DNA from: Oxytricha trifallax
Lineage: Eukaryota > Ciliophora > Spirotrichea > Sporadotrichida > Oxytrichidae
Assembly: GCA_000711775.1 (NCBI GenBank)
Contig: ARYC01000083.1
Coordinates: forward strand, 62,001 to 126,000
DNA length: 64,000 bases
Direction: 5' to 3'
Part shown: positions 21,872 to 35,046 of the stretch, one piece after another
Position numbering within the stretch: the stretch's first letter is position 1
How the letters are laid out: each line of letters starts with the position of its first letter
Program-made: the position numbers and the translations under genes
The notes under the pieces: generated by a model
What the model saw: only the letters and a program-made list of their open reading frames with translations
What the model was told of the DNA's origin: nothing
Database searches by the model: none

Positions 21872-24800
21872 TCACTTATAAGGTAACTATTTCTCAACAA
21901 ACCTATAATTCTAAGTAATTTTCCGTTTAGGCGGAGTCTCTGCTTAAATTGTACTTAAATCACTAAGTTTAACTTTATTCTAGTGCTCAGTAATTAACTA
22001 TTTAATATTATCTTCTGTGATTTTCCAATATTCGCTTTTAGTGAAAATTTTCTACCAGATACCTTCTTTATTAGCCTTTATAAGATTCATAAATTTATAG
22101 TACAAACTTCGAGATTTAATGATTGGTGGTTCTTCTTATTTTTAATGGCTATTTTATGAACCTTTTTAATTTTGGATTTATTACTAGTCATATGATTGAT
22201 TGTTTTTATTTAAGGGTTAGTTAGGCGATTGTTTTTACTAAGAATTGTTATTCCCATTTTCTATCACAATGTCAGGATCGTAGGTATTGTGTGTTAAATT
22301 CTTTTCTGGGGTCTTGAATTTGATGTGAGATAAAATTCCAGAAAATTCATCTTCCTTAAGCAGCTTATCTTTAAATACATCTAACATTGAGAGGCAAAAC
22401 TTGTAGAAATAGGGCCATCCATGTAAGAAAAATTCATCATAAAAATCTGCCATCAAAGGAAGTGGAATAATATTTGAGAACAAACAAAATATCCAATCTG
22501 ATGCGTACATTTACACTTCAATTGAATATAGATCCTATATCAAAATAAAATTTAATGTATCTTACAAAGTGAGTGTGCAGATCTTTTATATGCGTTTCTA
22601 TCATTTTATCAAGTACATAGCAATGTTTGTAAAGTCCAGGTAAATTTGGCTCGAATATATCCCTTAATTCAAATTCCTCTATTAAAGCGACAAACATCCA
22701 GAATGCTATTTCTTCATTACAGTGATAAAGCATAGATCCCACTATGAAATTCATTCCTTAAACATAACCTTAAATATAAAATAATGAATTTTTCAAACCT
22801 AACTTCGGATCGTACTTGGAGAAAGCCAATAAAACTCTCTTCAATTAGTTTTGACCCTGAATCTCTTAAAATTATGGACATTTTGGAAATGTTCGATTCA
22901 AGTCTTTCAATATTTAGTCTTCATAAGTACTTAGCTCGTCACAATCAATCAATGAATAATACAGAGATCTCATTCTGCCTATGTCAATTTCTCTTGATCT
23001 GTTTAAATCTTAAAACCACTTCATTGCCCTAGAACAACCATAGTTAACGTTTTCCAATCTAGGACAATTGCAGCTAAATATAGGCTAAGTTTCATTTTAT
23101 TTGAAGTAAACTTATCTTCCTTGCTTATCGTTCACAGCTGAAGAGTTAAGTAACGAATAATTCTACATATTTTCAAGACTAGAGTTTAAGTCATCCTTCA
23201 TAATTTCTTTATTGGGAGAGCATTCATTCATTATTGGAGAATAAATATCTCCATAATTAGTCAATTATCGATTATCTTTGTTATTTAGAGTATCTATTGC
23301 AGTTTAAAAGTCTTTCTAATTATTTGTTTCAATTTAAATTGGATTTAAGATCTAGCCAGTTGTTTAGATTGACGTGTTACGACGAAATAAATTTTTAACT
23401 CTACTAAAGAAATTTGACCCGTTTTGACTAATGTCCTAGTCAACTGTTGAATTCTAATCGATCTTAGTGCTTGCTGAATTATTCATAGGGTTTTAGTTTA
23501 TTAAAATAATAGAAAAAAGTACAAACAATTTTACTTATCACTAAATTAGCTTTCTCTACAACTGAATTTCTTCCATCTTCAGCAACTTCACTATGTATAG
23601 TTTAATTTTCTCCATCATTATGTGGGTTCTTTTAAGTTAATGATCTCTATTTAATAATATTATTTACATGCTCAATGCTTGAATTTTCATCAGGAATAAA
23701 TATATTATTGAAAGGTATCTGAGAATCCTTTATAAACTAAGCATCTCTAGGTCGATTAGCTATCTAATTATATTCTTTTTCATATTCATATAAATGTGGT
23801 TGCATATCAATTACTTTGATAGGGTGATTTGGATTTTAATAGAGTTAAGGGTTGTTCTATGCAAGCTTGTTTTTATAGTAATTTACGAAATTCTGAGAGC
23901 TCACATCAAAAGAACCAATCCTCTTTTACATACCTTTAGGACTTTATCTTGAAGCTGGAACATGATTAAAAGCATAATTCTGAGTTTTAGTTTACTTCAA
24001 GCTCCCTCTGTATTTAAAAATACTTAATAAATAACATAATAAACTGTGGTTAGAATCTTAGGCTAGCAAACTCTTCTTAACAGATAACTCTCTAACATCT
24101 TGAGCTCTCTATTTCATTGGCTATTCCATCTTTTTGCCAGAACCTTTCAAATCACTCTATGAAGAACTTTTCATAAATACAATTAACTTTATGAATTTTT
24201 ACATATAAAAATTTAAGATTTAACAGTTGACTTAGGTTAGGCAAGCGATCTTTAAGAATGATGATTGTTATTTGTAGGAGTTTGAATATTATTTAGAACA
24301 GAGTTTATTGTAAAATTATTGATTATCCTTGAGTTATTTTGGATGTTACTTTGGTTTACTTAGCTGCTAAGACTTTCAAGGTCAACTTAAAATTATGGAA
24401 CATTAGAGGGAGAGTGCCTTTCAAATCCATTTTTAATCACTACTGATGAGTTATAAACTTAAGCTGCCATCTAATTATTGGACCTGACAGTAGCGCCTTC
24501 TATTGATAAATCTCTTGTGAGTTTAAAGTTAGGGCTTTAAGTTAGTTGATGAGCTTTTAGAGATTGGTTCAATTCATTAGCTTTCTACTGGTTATAAGAT
24601 TTCATTGTTTATAGAGGGCGATTTGCTGACAGAATTCTCTTATCAGTACTTTTATGATTTTATGTTGAATAATTCTCTACTAAAATGCCGTCGGGTTATC
24701 TAGATCTTTCAAAGTTAACCATTAAATTTTTAGGTGTGGGCTTCATCATAGTAAACTCAAGTGAGCTTGCACAAACTAATTCCAAGTTCTTAGTATTTTT

Positions 24801-26579
24801 TTATTAAGAATTAAATTTCTTTTCTGAGAGATTCTTTTCATTAGGATTTCCTTAATTTACAAATGAAGCAGCATTTTTTACAATCATAGGTTTGGAAACC
24901 ATAGATTGATTTTTATTGTTACTTCTTGCTTCTTTGTATTGAGCTCTGTATGTATTTACTTCAAAATATTCGCTCTTCTCATTCTATTAAAGTAGAAAAA
25001 ATTAATATAAATAATCTTAACTAAAATGTGATAAAGAAAAATTTTTATATCGTCAATAATTAGTTGGCCACTATGGACTTATTAACGATTATTCATTCAT
25101 CGATTGCTCAAGTATAGTGAGATGTGGATCTTAAATGCTTAAATTTGTATTCACTCCTAATTTGGAATTATTATTTTAATGATTCTTACTCATAAACATA
25201 AGTGCATCTAGCACTGCTTATTTATTTTTACTTTATGTAGATAAATTTGTTTGATTTTGTTTTAATTGACCATTGATATTGTTACTTATTTGCTTATTAG
25301 TTGTACTAAGGGGATTCTTGAATAATTATTATTCATAGAGATTATTTGCAGTTTAATTATTGTTTTAAGAGGTGGCATTATTGAAAGTGTCGATCATTAA
25401 CCTATATTAATTCGTGTTTTATTTCAAGCTTGAACTATTTATGTTCTTTGTGTTTGACTTTTTCTTTTTTCCTAATGATGGCTATTTTGAAGCCAAACCC
25501 TAACGGGGTGTGATTTTATTCTTTTAAGGTTTCTTCTCTATTGATTCATAATTACATTAAAGAAAGACTTAATAAATATGCGATTCATGTCTAATACTTA
25601 AACTGTGAGTATGCTGGCTTGTTAGATTATTCATGGGATTATTAATGGTATTTTATCTTGATCTATCTTCAAGAAGGCCGCACTGCGATGGTGCCAAAAT
25701 TGGAGTTGTCTATTTGTCTCTCTTCATTTAATTTAACTTCTTTATTTCTTGATCAATCAAAACATTGTACTATTGCATTAATCTTTGAGGTTTAGTACCA
25801 GGTTTTCTTGTCATATCAATGAGTAAAGTATGAGCTATTTGAGAAGGTTTATTAGCTTGACTATTTTGAGAAGTCTTTGGAGGTTCTTTCTATCTTATCA
25901 TATCCTGACCATTTATGTTTACTTATGTAAATTTTTCATAATCAAAATCCACTTCATTGCTATCAAGAATCTAGCTTTTAATTTCTGTAGTCTTTGAATC
26001 TTATTTTCCCATGCTTAATCTAGGTTAAAATTGTGACAACTGTTATTCCATATTCTGAGATGATCTCACTGAAAATTAAGGTGCATAAACTTATGAATTT
26101 TATTTACTTAGCATATTTTTCTGCTGTCTGTTCGTAGCTGTATTATTTCCATTGCTCATTGCAAATATTGTTGCTGAATTAGACATAGCATCATTCGAGG
26201 AATGATCATTTTCCTCTAGGGATGAGAGACTTTAATTGGAGAACGATGATATTTGGGATTTATAGTTATCATTGTTTCCATTAAGCCTTGGTTGTAAGCT
26301 CTCTCTAAACAAGAATGAATCTCTTTCTTGTGCTATAGATGGAGATGACTCATTCATAGTCTTGAGAAGATTTGAAGACTTTTATGGGGAAGGCTACTCT
26401 ATTTTTATAGTTCTTTCTCCTCTGAAAGCTGGGTGTAGAGAATTTGAAGCTTATTAAAATATGTCAATGTTTTGAACTTTATCAAAGGACCTAAACTAAA
26501 TTGCAACCTAATTATTATTTTATTTTGGTGGCTTTTCCGGGGAGGGCTTTATTTAGGATAAATTCACTTAAGTTTTCAT
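21872..26579 (-). CDS. Large Q/N-rich TBC-domain (Rab-GAP-like) protein
   Basis: Minus-strand ATG 26579 begins MKTQVNLSQIKPSPEKPPKQ. About 1,150 residues of Asn/Gln/Ser-rich low-complexity sequence follow, with many TAA/TAG Gln codons, then a TBC domain (about 23020-22290) and a Gln-rich tail to TGA 21872-21874. TBC signatures: ILKDLNRTFP (box with the R of IxxDxxRT), YVQGMNFIVGSMLYHCNEE (YxQGM) after a 30-nt intron, AFWMFVALIEEFELRDIF, and MYASDWIFCLFSNIIPLPLM after a 33-nt intron. The catalytic Arg of RTFP and the Gln of YVQGM are both present. These domains stimulate Rab GTP hydrolysis in membrane traffic. Two inserts are proposed IESs (24985-25098; 24171-24190) and one frame change near 23440 is unresolved. 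Confidence 0.82.
24171..24190 (-). other. Possible 20-bp IES in TBC gene, pointer AAAGTT (minus strand)
   Basis: AACTTT at 24165-24170 and 24185-24190 on the plus strand. Dropping 20 bases removes an in-frame TGA and joins KNSQSS to SQSDLKG. It is very short for an IES; an indel in a decaying gene is the alternative. Confidence 0.45.
24985..25098 (-). other. Probable IES in TBC gene, pointer GAATGA (minus strand)
   Basis: Plus-strand TCATTC at 24979-24984 and 25093-25098. Excision joins EQSMN to EKSEYFEVNTYRA in frame and removes a TGA. The pointer is short, so the position is provisional. Confidence 0.6.
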
Positions 26580-26712
26580 TTTATTGATTATGTTAATTTA
26601 TTTCTCTTTAAAATGTAAATAATATTAGATTTATATTTTGATAAGTTTGAATGAATTAAGAAACATAAAATTCAATTAATTATTCATACACTCAATTCCT
26701 TATCATGACCAC

Positions 26713-28421
26713 TCAATCAATAGACCTAAAGTATGTGAATGTAGAATACCCAAAAGTAAAAACTGTTAAAATCATCATAATGGTGGGAACCATCAATTCA
26801 TACCTCATTTGAGAAAATACAGGTATTAATAAACATGAAAGTCTCTAAATATTGTCTATTGAATACATTGCTCTAAAGTACTAGTCTTTTGAATCAAAGA
26901 GCTTTTTACCTTAACCTTCCACCCAATCAAATTTTAGATCCAAAAATAGCTTTTATAATAGTTATTAGTAAAGGATATAGATTTAAGTATACACTGTAAT
27001 TAATTAATGAGCTTCAGATGAAAGACTAAGACTGCAATTAAGTAGTTATTCTTATCATACTATTCATCATGTGAAAGGTAAGGTAATAAAATTAAGATCA
27101 ACGTCACGGTTAAAGTACCTAACGCATAAAAACTAGCGACTTAATAGATAAAGGTCTCCTTATACTTCTTTTATTACATATGTTGCCAAATCAGTGCTAT
27201 TACATCAGCTAATGATACAATGAAAGTATTTAGGTACAAAGACCCAATCATATTATTCATACCAAAGTTCAATCCTACATTGCACATATGGACTGCTGAT
27301 ATGATAAGAGCAACGAAAATGAACTAAAACTGCAATTCTCTGTTTTATTAAATGGTTTGAAGAACTGATTTTTAATTTTTGTGACTTGCTAAGAATTTCT
27401 GAACTTCCTCGTTTTTGACTTTCTTCTCATCTTCCTTATGAAGTTAGTATCCCTCTAAAGTGGTTTCTTGAAATGCTGTTGTAAAACCGCCTTCTTCATC
27501 AGGTAAAGCTATATGAATAAACATGCATATCAAACAATGTGTAAAAAATATCATTAAGTAATGAAATTTAATTTATAATATCAGCTAAAGTAAAAGCAAA
27601 TAGTAAAGCATTTCTATGACTGTCATTTCAAAATACCAAAATGCTATTACTATAAAGAATGGACTAAGGGCTTTAAGGACTGAAAGTATGTTATGATATG
27701 TGTCAAGTTTGTCACTTGGTACATTGTCATAAATCAAATGTGAGCCCATATGGTCTTGACTATTAAACATAATTCCAAGTGCGAATAAACTCAAGAGAAA
27801 AATTAGTTTATTCTCTATGTTCATCAAAACGATATAAATCATAGTGGTAAAGAAACTCGTGAAAATAAGGCTATATTTCCTACTCAAGAGCTCAGTCTTT
27901 CTTCTTATAATTGCCTATTCAAAAAGCATACCTGCTAGAAATAGAGTCGCACTCATTCCAATATAAAATACTTCATTATGACAATTAAGCTGTAATTGCA
28001 TATACCAATTTCTTATGTTTTCTGGTTGCCTGGGAATTAAATATTGCTATGTGTTAAGTTCACAGACTTATTTTATCTCACATAATTCCCATACCTATTA
28101 CGCCCTTCCAGTATTTTATAATAAGCCAGACTGAGGAAGATTATTGAGAATAGGGATGGATTTCATTTAGTCTTTTCGACCACAATAAAATACTTGAGGT
28201 TCCTCGAAAAAGAAACCAAAACCTGCGTAGATTAAGTGTGATTGAAATCTTTATATTATGATTACTATTGAAATCAGATACTAATATACTCCACAATTAA
28301 ATAATTGAGGTCATTGTTATCTGTAAAAAAATAGACAAACACATAGTTAAATTTAAACAATCTCTTGGAGAATTGGAATTGCTATCATTATCATGGTTAT
28401 TATGATTACTGTAATATCCAT
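26713..28421 (-). CDS. MFS transporter, SLC22-like
   Basis: ATG 28421 begins a hydrophobic segment MDITVIIITMIMIAIPIL, then AT-rich inserts (introns or IESs, about 28240-28340) and the loop YAGFGFFFEEPQVFYCGRKD. The core follows: NWYMQLQLNCHNEVFYIG, MSATLFLAGMLFEQAIIRRK (a TM2 plus R-R-K loop like the MFS G-x-x-x-D-R-x-G-R-R-K motif, with the acidic residue lost), and further membrane helices around 27600-27890. A charged cytoplasmic loop (TTLEGYQLHKEDEKKVKNEE) and C-terminal helices lead to TGA 26713-26715. Length and order fit organic-cation-type (SLC22) transporters; substrate unknown. Several frame changes show unresolved introns or IESs, so the exon structure is approximate. It lies 134 bp upstream of the TBC gene, same strand. 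Confidence 0.6.
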
Positions 28422-28778
28422 TTTAATCCAAATACTTTTATATAGAATTTGCAGATCTATCTCTACGTCTAGCAGTATCCTTTATTAAATTTTATACAAA
28501 TCATTAAACTTACCCTTTACTGTTCATTAAAAATTAATATTATAAAAGTTTAAATTTGTAAATATAAATTATAAGTTCTGGGGAAAGAAGCCTCTCTCTT
28601 GATTGATAATTTTATTAATATTCGTTCATGAATTTAAAATTATTACAGTTAATTATAATTTATTATAAACATATTCCTATAGAATATTAGCATTCCTTAT
28701 TATCCTTTAATTTCATAAATCGAGAAATAAAAAGAATTGCTTAAAATAGACAAATCTTACAAAAATAAAAACTATTTC

Positions 28779-31594
28779 TCATAACAAAATTTCAATGTTA
28801 ACTTTATTTGTGAATTTCATTCTGAATAAATTGTACCTATTAGTAATAATCATGTTCTCTTGTAAATTGTATTTTTGCAAATTGGGACAGCTTTTTATTA
28901 TACTTATTAAAGCTTGAGCAGAGAAATCATTTAATTCGTTGTTACTCAAATCTAGATCCTCAAGCTAATTATGGGGCATAGTCTCGTAATGTTGGCTCAG
29001 AGCTAATATTAAATTGATATAATATAAATTAATAAGCTTTTGCTCCTTCGAATTTAATTTTGTTATTTGACAAGGCACCCACCCTTATTTCTAAGAATCA
29101 AAGGTTTAGTGGTTTATTTTTTTCTAAATTGACTTCACAAATAAAAATATATTTTACTCATAAATCAATCAAAACCCACCCATATTGATATTTTTTCTTG
29201 TTTTTCTAAATAAAATTGGTCATATTGAGATACCAATTTTTAAAATAAATAAATAATAAATTTTGCTGTTAAAAATGATGATAAAATAAATTTATAATAA
29301 GAGTTTTTAATATAAGCTATATATTTTTTATTTACTTTAGAAAAATTGGTATTAATATAATTGAAAAGAAATAAATTAAATTAAAATGCATACAGGAAAT
29401 CTAATTGTGCAGCCTAGACAAATTTAAGGTTCTTAATTACCAATTAAAAGCCAATACTAATTATTTTAAAATCTTATCTTGTATTTTGCATAGTTTCAAA
29501 TTCAATGTTTATAAAACCCCATAGATCAATTAAGACATGAGAATTGGGGTTAAGAACAATTAAATTAAGAATTAATTATTATTGGTGTATAATTGTAATG
29601 TTTTGGCTAATTATTAAAACTATTGGCTCGATTAATTGTCCTTATAAAATAATCCAATCAGAGTGTGTATATTTGATTTTAGCCTAATTATTTATATTAT
29701 TAGCCAATTATAATTAATTTTTAATCTAATTGTTCTTAACTCCTATCCTCGCTTCTTCATTGATCTATGAGGTTTTAACATAGGCATCATAAACATACAT
29801 AATCATTAAGTGAATATTAATTCAAAAATTATTGCCTTTTATTTTGTTATTATTACACAATTTATAGTTTACCTATTTCCTCTGCAACAATTTTAGTTAA
29901 CGCTGGGTCAACAAATTTATTATATTAAAACTTAAGCTCTTTCAATGTGAAATTGTTCAAAATGAATTATTTCGCATCATACAACCCGTCTTCTGTTAGT
30001 TAATTAGCAGAGAGGTCTAGATAGGTCAACTTACTAAGAGTCAAAAGAATTGGTGTTAATTGTTTTAGAAAGTTGTTGCCGAAGTGATTTCTTGAGATAT
30101 TTAAGTAGTTTAGGTTGTTCAGTTGACTTATAGGGCTTAATGCTGCTAAAAATTGATCAATATTAAAGTAAATGAAATATAAAGATAATTATAGTTCCAT
30201 TATTAATACTAAATTGATCACAGAAGGAAGCATATTATAAATCTGTCTATGCAGGCATAACTTCTTCAAGAGTTAACCTGGTAATATTTGAACAGCTCAA
30301 TATCATAGAATGAAGTTGCTTAAGACCCTTCATATTGAATTTATGTTTTTCAAAAGTAAGGGCTTCTAAGTGAAAGCTACTAAATTTAATGAAATAATTG
30401 CTTTCTTTTTATTAATCAGACTGTATAGCTGTCAATGAAGAGAAGTAGCTACTGCTTAGTATAAAATATAAAATCATATATTATGCTTGCTTCTAAATCT
30501 TTTTGATGAAAATATCCAATTACATAGTCATTGTAAATATTTAATTTAATAGAGATGATACAAGCTACTTTTAACTTACAAAAGTTAAAGTCAATAATCT
30601 TAATATTTATTAAATTTTATTTTTAATAAAAATAAAATATCCTTTAGAGTTATCTATTACCGTTTTCTTTATCAATTGGAATATGAGATTTTTTCTTTAG
30701 TAAAGGAAAATTTCAAATAATATGGCATGTCTTTTTTTTGTGAATCATTTAATTTAGATTTATGACGATGAACAATAATTATTTGATAAAATAAACATTT
30801 TTTAAAAAATTTATCTTAAATTACCAACAATATATAAACTAACTAATACTTAAACATGGTCTGAAACACCTTCATGATTTCTATGAAATACAATTTCTTT
30901 GGTGATAATTTTATTGTTGGAAGTTATTTCAGATATTTTCCTAATGATTTCTTAGATAGGTTCTTTCTCATTTTGGCATTCTTTTGTATAATCAAAGTCA
31001 ATTGATATAATTACTTAATCAAATTCATTGATTTCATTTTCTAGAGTTTCAAAGATTATTTAGGCTTAACCTTTATCTATTTTTTAATAGCGATTTGTGT
31101 CATTGAAGTGGGCTTTTATTTTTAGATTTAACTTGAAACAACTTTATAAGTCATCAATTTAATAAGGTTGAAATAATTTGCTTTAATTCAATTTCAATGA
31201 TGAAATTCTTATTAAGCATAATGTAAAAACAAAGAGTAAAAGTGTTTTAATATAATCATTTAAAATTCACTTATTATTACTTCTACATAAACCCCTTATC
31301 TTCAATTTTCTAAACCTTAGCATAGAATTTGAGCTAAGATTGTTCTAACTTATATACTTTCTTGTTTTCATTAAGTGGATCAAGAATTATTTAGGGCGAT
31401 ATTGTGAATGCCTGTACTTTGAACATTCCTTGAAACTCATTAAATAAAACTTGCAGAAATTTCTCTGACTTTTTACTCAAAGATCGGAGTAACAAAACCA
31501 CTTCAAATTTGTAGTTGAAGGTAAACTGCAAAATCTCATAAGTAATGTATTTGCTCTTTAATTACGGCATAAACCAAGATTGAAAGTTTTCCAT
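28779..31594 (-). CDS. LRR family copy 1
   Basis: ATG 31594 starts MENFQSWFMPQLKSKYITYE, the family N-terminal module (about 130 residues, LLLRSLSKKSEKFLQVLFNE). A middle region follows (IDFDYTKECQNEKEPIQE; DYVIGYFHQKDLEAS; SSFHLEALTFEKHKFNMKGL), then ribonuclease-inhibitor-type leucine-rich repeats: NNLNYLNISRNHFGNNFLKQ, LSKLTYLDLSANQLTEDGL, and near the end MPHNQLEDLDLSNNELNDF. TGA is at 28779-28781. Long AT-rich gaps between blocks (for example 29040-29870, which contains a MITE) are probably IESs; junctions were not resolved. LRR proteins of this type bind other proteins; the N-terminal module was not recognised. Paralogues start at 33541, 52300 and 63468. Confidence 0.7.
29512..29777. 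mobile_element. MITE-like element with about 75-bp terminal inverted repeats
   Basis: The left end AAAACCCCATAGATCAAT and the right end ATTGATCTATGAGGTTTT are inverted copies, and similarity continues inward for about 75 bases (including TTAAGAACAATTA). No ORF. It lies in a non-coding insert of LRR copy 1. A related end starts near 63904. Confidence 0.78.
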
Positions 31595-31799
31595 TCGATT
31601 GATTAATTAAAATTATGAATTTCTTTAAAATTTTAGATTTATTAAATTATTATTTATTTATTTTATTCTAGACATAAGGCTTTTAGCATGATTTACAATG
31701 CAAAACCATTAATTTTATGACATTTATTGAATATTTTTATATTATAAATGAAATAACTTAGGACCTTGTTATTTGTTAATCTATGATTAATATTTAAAC

Positions 31800-33541
31800 T
31801 TATATCCCAGTTTCTTTCACAACTACAATTTATTAATATAAAACAGAAATTTATTCCCATTTAGATAAAGTGTGTTCATTTTCTTACAAAAGAATATAAT
31901 ATTTTCTAAGTAAGGTCCTGCATCATCATAAAACATATTAAAGCTTAAGTCAAGTTTTTCTAATATATTTTGAGGCATATTTTCGTAATGCTGACTTAAA
32001 GCTTTAATATTTAGGTGAATTATTTTTAAAAAATAAGATTTCCTATAAGAATTATTACAAATAATTTATAAGCTAGAGCGCCTTCAAAAGTTAATAAATT
32101 GTGGGATAAAGTTATTATTTTCAAATGCCAAGCAAAGGCCACAACAAATTCCTAAATTATTTAATCAGTTATTTGACAAGAACTTAAATTTAAAACTTAA
32201 AGCTTTGACATTGTAAACCCTTAGTGAAATATAAAGTATTTTAAAATACTTTTTTTCTTTTAACTAAAGAATCAGCTACATTTTTAGATAGATTTGGATA
32301 AATGAATAAGCTCCAATTAATACTAAGATTTGTTAGTGTACAATTACAGTTAAAGAATTCCTTAGCTTCAATAAGTCCTCGCTCTGTTAAATTATTGTTA
32401 GAAATATTCAAATGAGTTAGTTTACTTTTTAACTCTACCAGATTAGGAATTAAATGCTTAAAATCTTAATTGCCGAACTTGTTTCCAGATATATTTAAAT
32501 AGTTAAGGTTAATAAGGTTCTTAATTGAGTCTAATACTTCCTTAAAGTGGAATATAAGTAATAAGAAATGAATATTTATTAATTTTTAATAAATTTTTAT
32601 AAGAATTAAAATTGACCATAAGTATAATAATATTATATGTTATTTGGGAGTATATTTTCTAAAGTTAATCTTGAAATGTTAGAGCAAGTTTTTATCAAAT
32701 ATGATAGTTACTAAACATTTTTAAAATTAAGTTTTTATCTCTATAAAGTAAGTGCTTCTAAGTGTTATATACTAAAATTTAAAAAGTGTTCTTTGAATTA
32801 TTTTTTCACATCTATGAATTCTTTAAAAAACTTATCATTTTAGTTTTAAGATAATACTCTTTCATAAATTTTATAAAATCTAAAAATATAATTAATTGTG
32901 ATGTTGGTGGCATCTAGAGTTTTCTGATAAAATTATCCAATAACAAAATCTAATATTTCTTAGTGATTTGTACTTAAAATAATCTCCTTTGTGTTAATTT
33001 AGTTGCTCTAGCTTATCTCACAAATTTTTCTAGTTAGCTCAACAAGAGGATTCTAGTTTAATTTAGATTATTTATTATAGAGAAAGTCTAGTGAGATTGT
33101 TATACTGTCAAATTAATACTTTTAATTTTCAAGAATTTAATACAAATTGTTTGCTTAGTGTCGATCAAATTGAATCATTTACTGAGTACTATTCAAAAAT
33201 GCCTAAACGACGAGGTTTAATTTAACACATTTGGAAATTTCATTAACTCTTTTCAATTTAATAAAGTTATTAAACTATGATTTCTCTTCTTCTAAAATAG
33301 CCTCTTTCTAGTTGTATTCATATATGTACTACATTAGTTTAGGGTATATAGTGAAAGTTTTCAATTCAAAAAGTTATTAGAATTCACTGTAAAAGTTTAG
33401 GAGAAATAATTATGATTTTTTGCAAAGAGATCATAGAAGCAAAGTCACTTCAAAGTTAAACTAGTAGGAATGCTTCAAAATCTCGATAGTAATATATTTA
33501 CTTTTTAGTTAAGGGATGAACCAAGGTGGAAAGTTCTCCAT
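31800..33541 (-). pseudogene. LRR family copy 2, with in-frame TGA
   Basis: ATG 33541 starts MENFPPWFIPQLKSKYITIE, clearly paralogous to copy 1. Where copy 1 has Arg (LLLRSL), this copy has TGA (LLL-stop-SL), which looks like CGA changed to TGA; downstream the frame stays open. The middle part (LDFVIGQFYQKTLDA; FSIQHLEALTLQR; LIKTCSNISRLTLE) and repeats (NLNYLNISGNKFGNQDFKHL; LTHLNISNNNLTERGLIEA; LEKLDLSFNMFYDD) follow. The C-terminal end is not defined; 31800 is approximate. Either the copy is dead, the codon is read through, or the position is a short IES. Confidence 0.62.
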
Positions 33542-33599
33542 TTTAAATAGATTAAATTATTATTATTTTTATTATTTAAAGCTAAACAGAAATTTATAA

Positions 33600-35046
33600 T
33601 GGGGTTTGTGCCAGCCAGATAGATAGAATCAGCAATTTTACCTAACCATGGATATAATTATTATTAATAAAATACTTACTTTAATTTAAGCATTTATAAA
33701 ACAACCGTAAATAATGAGAGACATAAATGTATTGTTATAAACGATCATTTCAAATTCAAAAGATTATTTTGATGTCAAATTTTTTTTTAGAATAGAGGTA
33801 ATTTAATATATTACATTTAATAAATTATGATCAAAATTTATTTTTAAATAAAAATACTTTTACAATCAAAACCTTACTTCTAGAACTACAAATTTAAGAA
33901 GATATTAAAACACTAGTAAAATAAAAAATTATAAATATTATTGCAAGATTCTTATAAATTAATTTCTTATAAAATAATAAGTTTTTTATATCAAAAATAA
34001 TGAATCATTCAGACTTACTATCTTTTGAATTGACTCACAGAGATTTTTAGGTGAAATTATTAATAGTATAGTTTGCATAATTGAAATATAATTTTACTTG
34101 TTATCATAGAGCATATGTCAGACTTTGTAGATAAAGTATTAATCCTGAGAATATTTAATAGCAATAAATTAAATAAAATAGTGATTATATTTAATTTATA
34201 AAGGACTTTAAGAGTGAAAGTATATTATATAAACTTTAAAGTTCAAAGCGAACTCTAGAATTTTATTAAAAAACAGAGAATAAAAATAATAAGTTTAATT
34301 GTATATTTACTAAAAAACATTTCAAAATGAGTGTATATTCCTTATTATATTATATGGCGTGTGCAAGTTGAATATCATACCACAAAAATATGCCTCAATA
34401 ATATCATTGTATTTCTAAATCAATATTAAATTTTGAAGGGGAGTTTGCGCTCACGACGGCATGGTGACCGATGTGCACACAACTCCATGTTGACAAACCG
34501 GTTTGGGACTTAGTTCCTGATATTGAATATCTTACTCGATAATTTCTTATCTCCACGATTAATTTCAATGATAAAAACTAATTAACTATAATAAATATTG
34601 AATAATTAGTAAAAAACTTAATATCAAATACAGTTTATAATCAGATAGATGATAAATTTAAATATGTAATTGCTATTTTTATCTATGGGAAACTTCAGAA
34701 TTAAATATTGCTTATTCTCCTATAGCATAAAAAAAAGTTATTCCTAATCAATATACCAAACTAAATAAGTATTTTAGGCATTTTAAGAATTATAAATATA
34801 AAACAGATTAATCTTTTAAAATTAAAAGTTAGGTAAGATTCAAAATTTTTTTTTAAAAGTTATTTAAAATTTTAAGGAATTGATTTGAAAATATTTATAT
34901 ATTTTTATATATATATATATACTTGAACGAAACTTTAGAAGTAGATTATGAAAAAATTGTTCAAATAAAATAAATTCATCTTTTTTTTATTTTATCTTAT
35001 TTAAATTTGTCATTATATGTTAATATTTAGTTAACGACTAAATATA
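33600..35046. other. AT-rich spacer with one GC-rich island (34434-34520)
   Basis: Mostly over 80 percent A+T, with no recognisable gene. The exception is 34434-34520, about 55 percent G+C. It contains pairing segments GGAGTT and AACTCC and the palindrome AACCGGTT. It is not a convincing tRNA (no T-loop consensus). It may be a stray coding block or structured RNA. Confidence 0.55.

Noticed and set aside
22784-23032. 82-residue plus-strand ORF
   Set aside because: It is antisense to the TBC domain, whose minus-strand frame carries the family motifs.
34434-34520. tRNA gene
   Set aside because: No T-loop consensus GGTTCRANTCC and no consistent cloverleaf; left as an unexplained GC-rich island.
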